Origin: Prochloron sp. SP5CPC1
Lineage (GTDB): Bacteria > Cyanobacteriota > Cyanobacteriia > Cyanobacteriales > Prochloraceae
NCBI GenBank assembly: GCA_014323965.1
Contig: JACONB010000003.1
Location: forward strand, 1-23,047
DNA: 23,047 nt
Direction of reading: 5' to 3'
Within the stretch, counting starts at the first letter, position 1; each line of letters begins with the position of its first letter. The notes under the pieces are model-generated. The model made no database searches. It had not been told where the DNA came from and was given only the letters and a program-made list of their open reading frames with translations. Shown here piece by piece: positions 16,393-23,047 of the stretch. The translations under genes and the position numbers were made by a program.

Positions 16393-18261
16393 ATGTGTGG
16401 CATTGTTGGCTATATCGGCACCCAACCTGCAAGAGAGATTTTGCTGTCTGGGTTAGAAAGACTGGAATATCGAGGTTATGATTCGGCGGGTATAGCAACT
16501 ATCTTAGAAGGGGAAGTCCGCTGTGTGCGCGCTCAAGGCAAACTTGATAACCTGCACGAAAAACTCCAAGGAGTTGTAAATACCGCTCAAATTGGCATCG
16601 GACACACCCGCTGGGCAACTCATGGTAAGCCTGAGGAGTATAATGCTCATCCCCACATGGATACTGCCAATAAAGTAGCGGTGGTGCAAAATGGCATTAT
16701 TGAAAACTATCTGGAGTTGCGGGAAGAACTGCAAAAGAAAGGATATGAATTTCGTTCCGACACCGATACAGAAGTAATCCCCCACCTCATTGCTGATTTT
16801 TTAACTATACCAGGAATGGAATTACTGGTAGCAGTGCAAAAGACAATTGAACGCTTATCAGGAGCATTCGCTCTGGCTATTATCTGCGCTGATTATGCCG
16901 ATGAATTAATTGTAGTTCGTCAGCAGGCTCCCCTTACCCTGGGTTTTGGACAAGGAGAATTTTTCTGTGCCTCCGATATTCCCGCTTTAGTACCCCATAC
17001 AAGAGCTGTACTCACCCTGGAAAATGGGGAAATGGCTAAACTGACTCCTTTGGGGGTGGAAATATATAACTTCCAGGGGGAACGCCTGAAAAAGGTACCT
17101 CGCACTCTGGACTGGAATCCTGTCGTGGTGGAAAAACAGGGGTTTCGCCACTTCATGCTTAAGGAAATCTACGAACAACCCTCCGTAGTGCGCACTAACT
17201 TGGAAACCTACCTCAATTCTACTTGGGTAGCTCAAGATAATCCTGATTTCAGCCCCATTAATTGGAACATGTGGTCGCAACTGTTAGATAATGTGGAACA
17301 AATCCAAATTATTGCCTGCGGTACCAGTTGGCACGCTGGTTTGGTGGGTAAATACCTCTTGGAGACATTAGCTGGTATTCCCACTAGAGTAGAGTATGCC
17401 TCAGAATTTCGCTACGCTCCCTCTCCTCTCATTCCTAATACCCTCACTATTGGGGTTACTCAATCAGGAGAAACGGCGGATACCTTGGCAGCTTTGGAAA
17501 TGGAAAAACACCGTCGGAGTAATCCCCGTCTCCTGGGGATTACTAATCGAGGTGATAGTACTATTACCCATATAGTAGATCAGATTATCCACAACCATTC
17601 CGGGATAGAAATTGGGGTGGCAGCGACGAAAACCTTTACCGCCCAATTGATGAACTTTTACTGTCTTGCTCTGGATTTGGCTTATAGACGTTCCTATTTG
17701 CCCCATGGTCAAATTGAAGCAATTATCAACGGTTTGCGTCAATTACCCAGCCTGATAGAACAGATTTTAGAGAGTACTGAGGAGTGTATTGAGGAATTAG
17801 CCCACCAGTTCGTGGAAACTCAAGATTTTATCTTTATTGGACGAGGGATTAATTTTCCCATTGCTTTGGAAGGGGCATTGAAACTGAAAGAAATCAGTTA
17901 TATTCACGCAGAAGGTTATCCAGCAGGGGAGATGAAACACGGACCAATTGCTCTTTTGGATGCGAAAGTTCCGGTGGTGGCGATCGCTATGCCCGGAGCA
18001 GTCTATGAAAAGGTCATTTCTAATGCTCAGGAGGCAAAAGCTAGAGATGCTCGTTTAATTGGGATTACAGCTATAAATGAGACACCACGGGAACCAGAGC
18101 AAATCTTTGATGACTTATTACCAGTTCCAGCAGTAGATGAGTTGCTTTCTCCCATACTGACGGTTATTCCCTTGCAGTTAATGGCTTATCATATTGCGGC
18201 ACGACGGGGTTTAGATGTGGATCAGCCCCGGAATTTGGCTAAGTCCGTGACGGTGGAATAA
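16393..18261 (+). CDS. glmS: Glutamine-fructose-6-phosphate aminotransferase (isomerizing)
   Basis: It makes glucosamine-6-phosphate from fructose-6-phosphate and glutamine, the first step of UDP-GlcNAc synthesis for peptidoglycan and lipopolysaccharide. The N-terminal nucleophile glutaminase domain starts MCGIVGYIGTQPA (Cys2 after Met removal), with LEYRGYDSAGIA, GHTRWATHGKP and VVQNGIIENY. Two SIS domains follow: about 310-440 with IIACGTSWHAGLVGKYLLE and TQSGETADTLAAL, and about 480-610 with FIGRGINFPIALEGALKLKE and AEGYPAGEMKHGP. The end NLAKSVTVE carries the conserved lysine. Its 622 residues are normal for cyanobacteria. AGGAG lies 10-15 bases before the ATG. No glmS ribozyme is seen in the short leader. 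The gene appears intact. Confidence 0.98.
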   Translation: MCGIVGYIGTQPAREILLSGLERLEYRGYDSAGIATILEGEVRCVRAQGKLDNLHEKLQGVVNTAQIGIGHTRWATHGKPEEYNAHPHMDTANKVAVVQNGIIENYLELREELQKKGYEFRSDTDTEVIPHLIADFLTIPGMELLVAVQKTIERLSGAFALAIICADYADELIVVRQQAPLTLGFGQGEFFCASDIPALVPHTRAVLTLENGEMAKLTPLGVEIYNFQGERLKKVPRTLDWNPVVVEKQGFRHFMLKEIYEQPSVVRTNLETYLNSTWVAQDNPDFSPINWNMWSQLLDNVEQIQIIACGTSWHAGLVGKYLLETLAGIPTRVEYASEFRYAPSPLIPNTLTIGVTQSGETADTLAALEMEKHRRSNPRLLGITNRGDSTITHIVDQIIHNHSGIEIGVAATKTFTAQLMNFYCLALDLAYRRSYLPHGQIEAIINGLRQLPSLIEQILESTEECIEELAHQFVETQDFIFIGRGINFPIALEGALKLKEISYIHAEGYPAGEMKHGPIALLDAKVPVVAIAMPGAVYEKVISNAQEAKARDARLIGITAINETPREPEQIFDDLLPVPAVDELLSPILTVIPLQLMAYHIAARRGLDVDQPRNLAKSVTVE

Positions 18262-18264
18262 GGG

Positions 18265-18288
18265 TAGGGTGGGCAATGCCCACCCCTA
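18265..18288 (+). terminator. Hairpin directly after glmS
   Basis: TAGGGTGGGC and GCCCACCCCTA form a GC-rich stem with one bulged C and a three-base loop (AAT), four bases after the glmS stop. There is no T-run, so it may be a dispersed repeat (GTAGGGTGGGCA type) that also ends transcription. A related arm follows pyrG at 4266. Confidence 0.5.
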
Positions 18289-18313
18289 TCGGGCACCCCC
18301 CTCACACTCTGAT

Positions 18314-18340
18314 CCCCCCGCGTAGCGGGGGGTTGGGGGG
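18314..18340. repeat. CCCCCCGC-GTA-GCGGGGGG dispersed hairpin
   Basis: A perfect 8-bp C/G stem with a GTA loop (18314-18332) is followed by TTGGGGGG. This is a familiar small cyanobacterial spacer repeat. It lies between the convergent glmS and the DUF4114 pseudogene and could stop transcription from either side. Confidence 0.6.
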
Positions 18341-18376
18341 TATCTACTGGTAACTGCTATAGACGCACTATACTTC

Positions 18377-20304
18377 TTAAAGGGGTAGGAAATTAGCCTG
18401 AAAAACAATATCATTGTAATCCAAGTCTCCACCTTCTGGTAAATCTTCAAAATCGAAGCTGTTATTTCCTAATAGGCGAATATGATCCGTATTGTCAACA
18501 TTAGCTGAGAGATAGGTAAAGTAAATATCCGACGTATCCCCATTTAACGCTTCCTCAATGGTTCCATTTAAAATTATGAATGGTGCATAAAGTGACCCTC
18601 CTTCTAAGGTAGTTTCTAAGCCTTCACCATTGCGATCCAAGGTGAATCCTCGTGTTGCCTCCTGACTTACTGCCACGGCTGCCTGAGCTTAACCAGTATC
18701 CCCTGGATTTAATAATTGACCCGTGATAGGATCCCTCACAGTGCCTTGAATGTTTTCGATTTGATAGAAACCTACTACATTATCAAAAGCTGCTTCGCTC
18801 CTGACAACAGGAAATTCCACTTGTACCTGGTTAGGAAAGGGTGTTAAATCGATGATTTCCTCTTCTTGAGAGTGATTAAAATTACTCTCCTCTCCTATTT
18901 GCACCTGGAAGATTACATCGTCAAAATATGAATTTACCCCACCTGGATTTTCTTCCCAATTAATTTGGAATACATTGTCTCCTGGTTGGGTAATTTGGAC
19001 ATGATTTTTGTTTTCAGGATTTGCTTCTGGTAACGAAAAGAAGACGTTATTGGTGCTTCCATTTAAAACCCCATCTTGGGTACCATTTTCTACTAGGTAG
19101 AAGAGGATACTAGGACTTCCTTCTAATAGGAGAGTGCGGTTAAAGTTTACTCCTTGAATCAACTCATCGGAGCGATCCGATAAAGAGGAGAAAATCACCT
19201 GACTTGCACTCAGGGCTGCTGTTGTGAAACCCTCTTCACCGGGAGCGATCCCGTTGACCCGGTTATTTTCATCCAGCGCAACCACCCCTACTTCATGTAC
19301 CAAATTTGTGGTACTATCTAAACGAGTTAAGTTAAGGGGTGTTTCTCCTTGTCCTTCGATAACGAGATTATCATCGATTAATCGTAGCTCGTTCCTCCCG
19401 ATAATGTTAACAGTAACAGTTCCAGTATCCGTACCCCCCTGTCCGTCACTTACGGTATAATTAAAGGTATCCGTAGCTGTTTCACCAGCACCCAGGTTTT
19501 CAAATTGTCCATTAGGATTATAGGTTATCTGGGTGCCATTGAAAATCACACTACCGATAGTGTTGGAACTGTCTATAGCAATGATAGAGAGGGTATCCTT
19601 ATCTTCGTCCTAATCGTTGGAAACTAAATCCTCTTGGGGTATTACGATAGCAGTATCCTCGTCCGTGGTTACTTGGTCATCTTCAGCTTCCGGGGCAAAG
19701 TCATCGTTGAGGATAGTACCAGCAGCAGTAGGGTTGGTGAGGGTGATATCAGGATTATTTGTGGTTATCAGGATTATTTGTGGTTAAAGTAACCGTAAAA
19801 TCCTCATCTTCTTCCAGAAGGGTTTCTCCCAGGACTCCTATATTAACAGTTTGGGTTGTTTCATTGGGAAGGAAGGTGATAACACCGTTGGGAAGAATTT
19901 GCAGGGTTTGGGTTGCTTCTACTGTTTGACTAGTAGCCACAGCGGTGGCGTTAACATCATTCCCAATCACCCTTGCTTCGATAACATTGTCCTGAGTAGG
20001 ATTTAATCCGGGAATGGTTAAATTGTATTCCAATCCAAAGGGGGTGTCGGTTAAATCAGTCTCATCGATAGTTTGGACTAAATTTCCATCCAGGAAAAAT
20101 TCTACCCGATCCACCTCAGCAGGGGATATGGGGGACTGGGTAAGTTGCACCGAGAGTTTCTGGGGATCTAAACTCAGCTCCGCAGAGTCGTTATCAATAC
20201 CATCATCCAGCAAATCCAACTGCTCCAAATTTGCATCACTCCCAATACCGATGGCTCGGATTGATGCGTCAATCCCGGAAGGATCTAATGACACTCCAAA
20301 TCGT
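18377..20304 (-). pseudogene. Calx-beta/cadherin-like/DUF4114 surface or exported protein, broken
   Basis: One gene now lies in three pieces. From its 5' side: an Ig-like stretch (VDRVEFFLDGNLVQTIDE); a Calx-beta motif (ETLLEEDEDFTVTLTTNNPD) cut by a 19-bp tandem duplication (19748-19785) that shifts frame; a cadherin-like domain (APEAEDDQVTTDEDTAIVIP and DTFNYTVSDGQGGTDTGTVT) with an in-frame TAG at 19612-19610 (VSND-stop-DEDKDTLS); then two DUF4114-type segments, the last FDFEDLPEGGDLDYNDIVF. These are separated by an in-frame TAA at 18691-18689 (NPGDTG-stop-AQAAVAVS). Such acidic repeat proteins are usually large Ca2+-binding exported or adhesive proteins. The N-terminus, with any export signal, is lost at a junction near 20,300. 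It is not translatable as a whole. Confidence 0.85.
19748..19785 (-). repeat. 19-bp tandem duplication causing a frameshift
   Basis: The unit ATCAGGATTATTTGTGGTT occurs twice head to tail with no mismatch. Removing one copy restores the frame: TTNNPD runs directly into ITLTNPTAAGTILNDD, the normal Calx-beta continuation. The perfect identity suggests a recent slip. Confidence 0.95.
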
Positions 20305-21024
20305 AACTGCACCAAGTACTTTGAGAGGTATATCTTACCTGAGATAGACACTGCTCTTGTACTGGGATTGGATGATGTGGATCGCATTTTCCCAGAGAAG
20401 GAAGTTCATCAAGACTTTTTCGCCATGCTGCGAGGTTGGTATGAGTTAAGACAATATCGCCCAATTTGGCAAAAATTGCGGTTGGTGCTGGTTTACTCCA
20501 CAGAAGTCTATATTTCCCTGAGGATCGAGCTGTCTCCTTTTAATGTGGGACGGGAAATCACTTTACCGGAGTTTGACTTGGAACAAGTGAAGGAACTGGC
20601 TCGGAGGAATGGACTGAAATGGGACGAAGATGAGGCACAGAAGCTCATGGAGGTGGTAGGTGGTTATCCCTATTTGGTGATGAAAGCATTCAACTATCTG
20701 AAAATCTATCCAGAGACTGATTTAGAGGAATTTCTGGCTAAAGCTCCTACAGAAGAGGGAATATATCGCGATCGCCTCCTGGAGCTTTTACAAGAACTCC
20801 AAAAACATGATGAAAAAAATGACCCAGATCACCAAAAGCTTCAAGCAATGAAAAAGATAGTTAACTTTTCCGACGGACCAGTAGCAGTAGAGTCCAAGTT
20901 ATTGAGACAGCTGGATCGACTGGGATTGATTCGTATTGAAGGTAATCTCGCAAAACCTTGCAACCAGCTATATCGGGAGTACTTTCACCGTTGCTTAAAT
21001 AAGGAGGAGTCAGCAACAAAATGA
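20305..21024 (+). pseudogene. AAA-like ATPase (PF14516 type), N-terminal half lost
   Basis: The retained part begins near CTKYFERYILPEID and has Walker B LVLGLDDVDRIF, then DFFAMLRGWYELRQYRPIWQ, LVLVYSTEVYISLRIELSPF and LPEFDLEQVKELARRNGL. It closes with VGGYPYLVMKAFNYL and the C-terminal winged-helix-like region (LLRQLDRLGLIRIEG, LYREYF). The Walker A half is missing: upstream of about 20,305 the DNA is the opposite-strand adhesin-like pseudogene. The reading frame that runs through 20014-21024 is therefore a chimera whose first ~97 codons are antisense sequence. The stop overlaps the next AAA-like gene (ATGA, 21021-21024), so the pair was an operon. These STAND/AAA-like proteins often accompany CHAT proteases in cyanobacteria. 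Confidence 0.8.
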
Positions 21025-21990
21025 GGAGATATCAATTAGGGGGTTTTTTACCACCCCATAATCCAAACTATGTCGAGAGAGAAGCAGACCCATATCTCTA
21101 TGAGAAGTTGAAAGCTGGACCTTGTACTGTAATTGATTTACTGCTTTTTGGTAGTTCAATAACGAAAAAGGCTTTTTATAAGGGAGTAGCTGAAGAAATG
21201 TTCCGTCTTACAGAACAAGACGAGCAGATTTTCAATACTTGGTGGAATAGTTACCCCTCTTCAGACTATAGTGGGTCTAAACTAACCCTTGATCCCCCCC
21301 AGCCGGAGCGGGTGTCCTATTCAAATACAGCAAAGTTAAAGACTTTTCTAGAAGAGGTATTATTGAAATCAGTCCAGGAAAAGATGTTCATTTTTATTGA
21401 TGAAATCGATATGCTGTTGAGGTACACATTTACCCACGATGATTTTTTTTAATTTATCCACTATTGCTATCAGCAGCGTCCCCATAAACCCCAATATGAT
21501 AACCTCAATTTTTGTCTCTTCGGAGTAACAGCCCCATCAGATTGGCTCCATAATATCTCTAACAACCCTTTTGATTATTGTGAAGTAATTCAGCTAAGTG
21601 AGTTCACCTTTCAGAAAGCTAAGGAACCTTTAATTTCTGTCTTGGCGAGAACCGTGGAACAGCCAGAAAAAGTTCTGAAAGAGATATTGTCCCAAACTGC
21701 TGGACAACCTTATTTGACTCAGTTTCTGTGTGCAAAAGTTCAAAAAGAGGGAGAAAAAAACCGAATATTGACGATTTATGCCGAAAACACTTCCCAAATC
21801 CTTTGATTACTAATGACCCACAATCTCATTTTAGCACAATTAAGCAACGCATTGAGCATATTTTTCAGGGGCGAATGGATTCAGAGATTCTCAAAAAAAC
21901 ATTCATACAAGGTAAAATAGAGTATAATAATAGTGTAGAATAAGGAGAATTGCTCCTAACCGGGTTGGTGGTTAAGCAGGGCAATGAATT
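21021..21990 (+). pseudogene. Second AAA-like ATPase (PF14516 type), multiply broken
   Basis: The start YQLGGFLPPHNPNYVEREAD and YEKLKAG is the family N-terminus, but the Walker A segment (normally N-S-R-Q-M-G-K-S-S-L) is missing: KAG joins directly to PCTVIDLLLFGSSIT in frame. Walker B MFIFIDEIDML is present. Further lesions are an in-frame TAA at 21450-21452 (THDDFF-stop-FIHYCYQQRPHK), loss of one A in the A7 tract at 21754-21760 (after VQKEGE; the other frame continues KKPNIDDLCRKHF), and an in-frame TAA at 21941-21943 (NNSVE-stop-GELLLTGLVVKQGN). Between them the sequence is clearly conserved (NLNFCLFGVTAPSDWLHN, QTAGQPYLTQFLC). The 3' end runs into a DUF928 gene. It cannot bind ATP or be translated whole. 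Confidence 0.85.
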
Positions 21991-22612
21991 AATACTACCT
22001 CCTCTTTACAAGTTGTCATTCCAGCCATTATTAGCTGAAGATATAAAGGATTTAAGAGAAACAGACAAATTAGGTCAGCAACGACAAGAGGCAACTCGCA
22101 GTGGCGTTATAACCAAAGGGAAAGGAAAACTCACAGCTTTAGTACCCAAGGTAAAATGGGACGAGGAAACCGAAATTGTCTTTGGTAAAACCATTTCAGC
22201 TCACCCCACCTTCTTCTTTTATCTTCCCTATGAACCTACTACTCCCCCAAAGAATGTGAAGTTTAAGTTGTTAAATGAAGAGGAACATGAGGTTTACACC
22301 ACTTTGAAACAATTTAATAATCTTCCTGGGGTTGTGAGTATCAGTATCCCAGAAACTGCACCACCTTTAGAGGTGGGACAGAATTACTATTGGAGCCTAT
22401 ATTTTATTCATGATGACAAAAAACGCTCTCAAGATGATTATTTGAGTGGGTGGGTGAAACGAGTGGAACCCAGTTTAGCATTAAAGAGTAAATTAGCTAC
22501 AGCAACAACACCATGGGAGCTACTACCATTCTATACAGAGGAAAGTCTGTGGATCGATGCTCTGAGTGCTTTAGCTCTGCTACGGAGGCACCCCTACAAC
22601 CCTTCTATACAA
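21981..22612 (+). pseudogene. DUF928 protein fragment fused to the AAA-like remnant
   Basis: This sequence is in frame with the end of the AAA-like remnant. It begins around PLYKLSFQPLLAED, which looks like the tail of a signal peptide, then GQQRQEATRSG, KLTALVPKVKW, and SAHPTFFFYLPYEP. GVVSISIPETAPPLEVGQNY, YYWSLYFIHDD, YLSGWVKRVEP and LWIDALSALALLRR follow. This order is the DUF928 family, exported cyanobacterial proteins commonly next to CHAT/TPR genes; function unknown. Its own start is lost at a fusion within about 21,980-22,060. Its last ~25-30 residues are missing: after about 22,612 the frame becomes antisense to the CHAT gene and stops at 22660. Confidence 0.75.
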
Positions 22613-22619
22613 GAGGTTC

Positions 22620-23047
22620 TTAGGCGATATCCCCTAAACCCGCCCCCTTCAAGAGGTTAACCCAATGACTTTCAGCTAAAATAGGGGACAAATCATCCGT
22701 TTTATTGTGAGACTGAATCGGTTGATATTCCCCTTGGAGGAGAAAACCAGCCCAGTAATAGGGATTTTGCCACTTGCGTTTTTCGCTGATTTCTAGTTGA
22801 GCAGCCCTGAGTGCAGCTGTGGGAGCAAACCCTTCTTGCAACATATTCTGGTAGAAAATCTCCATGAGTTTTGCTGTCGCCTCATCGTCTACCTCCCACA
22901 AACTAACCACCACCCTCCCAGCACCAGCATACATGAACCCTCTGGTTAAACCCACAATACCTTCCCCACGGCGCTCCTTTCCTGCTATGGTGTGACAAGC
23001 GCTAAGAACCACTAATTCTGCTGAGGAGAGGTTCAGGTTGAATATAT
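22620..23047 (-). CDS. CHAT domain protease, C-terminal part (continues beyond the window)
   Basis: The frame is open to the window end, so no start is present here. It reads FNLNLSSAELVVLSACHT with the nucleophile Cys, then GEGIVGLTRGFMYAGAGRVV, VSLWEVDDEATAKLM and NPYYWAGFLLQGEYQPI. This is the second half of a CHAT (caspase/separase-like, clan CD) peptidase domain; the catalytic His lies upstream, outside the window. The usual SACET/SACQT reads SACHT here. In cyanobacteria such domains typically follow TPR repeats and are found next to DUF928 and AAA-like genes. The tail after LQGEYQPI (ending WVNLLKGAGLGDIA) is unusual for CHAT and resembles a DUF928 C-terminus in inverted position, so the 3' end may be rearranged. 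Whether the whole gene is intact cannot be judged. Confidence 0.8.
   Translation of the reverse strand, partial: IFNLNLSSAELVVLSACHTIAGKERRGEGIVGLTRGFMYAGAGRVVVSLWEVDDEATAKLMEIFYQNMLQEGFAPTAALRAAQLEISEKRKWQNPYYWAGFLLQGEYQPIQSHNKTDDLSPILAESHWVNLLKGAGLGDIA

Noticed and set aside
15596..19612. Stop-codon reassignment or programmed readthrough (five in-frame TAG/TAA)
   Set aside because: Intact genes end normally with TAG (pyrG) and TAA (glmS, pixL), and the same region has frameshifts and deletions, so decay explains the stops better.
20014..20304. N-terminal ~97 codons of the long plus-strand frame ending at 21024
   Set aside because: This part is antisense to the Ig-like/Calx-beta pseudogene; only the part from about 20,305 is AAA-like.

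Overview
The window comes from a cyanobacterium, probably a filamentous or gliding one. The support is the HIP1 octamer GCGATCGC recurring in genes and spacers (e.g. near 1719, 3612, 7261, 9855, 13377, 17981, 20769), PatA-type response regulators, a Pix/Tax-type chemotaxis operon with a bilin-GAF receptor, DUF3172, DUF928 and CHAT proteins, AAA-like (PF14516) ATPases, DUF4114 proteins, and short dispersed repeats typical of the phylum (GTAGGTTGGGTT arms, GCGCAGAGGCGCAGAG units, CCCCCCGCGTAGCGGGGGG hairpins). The species cannot be named from this sequence.

Layout. (1) 1-2600 is an accessory zone: a coiled-coil/TIR protein whose C-terminal part is out of frame, a 78-bp MITE-like element, the HTH end of a HicB-like antitoxin, an intact DUF433/DUF5615 toxin-antitoxin pair, and a lone 54-aa HicB-like protein. 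(2) 2665-4260 is pyrG (CTP synthase). (3) 4261-6600 is a second accessory block: a Phd/RelE module, a decayed HNH endonuclease with its small partner, and two pentapeptide-repeat genes. It is closed by a second copy of the last 25 shared codons of pyrG (75 bp, 73 identical, both changes synonymous), so the block sits between direct repeats like a small genomic island. (4) 6712-7182 is a Uma2 family protein. (5) 15889-7188, minus strand, is a complete phototaxis-type operon: pixG (PatA-like, cut by one in-frame TAG), pixH (CheY), pixI (CheW), pixJ (receptor with three GAF domains, the third a DXCF cyanobacteriochrome) and pixL (CheA-REC hybrid kinase). (6) 15951-16375 is a DUF3172 gene with an internal deletion, followed by intact glmS (16393-18261). 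(7) 18377-23047 is largely decayed: a Calx-beta/cadherin-like/DUF4114 protein, two tandem AAA-like ATPases, a DUF928 protein and the end of a CHAT protease, joined through several rearrangement junctions.

Working logic. The Pix proteins should form one light-sensing array: PixJ senses light, PixI couples it to PixL, PixL phosphorylates PixH and possibly PixG, and these act on type IV pilus motility. pyrG and glmS are housekeeping genes. The TA, TIR, HNH, Uma2, AAA-like and CHAT genes are typical cyanobacterial accessory or conflict-related genes, and many are broken. The main message is extensive, fairly recent gene decay (nonsense codons, a 19-bp duplication, homopolymer slips, out-of-frame deletions) around a few intact core genes. 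No tRNA, rRNA, CRISPR array or transposase was seen.
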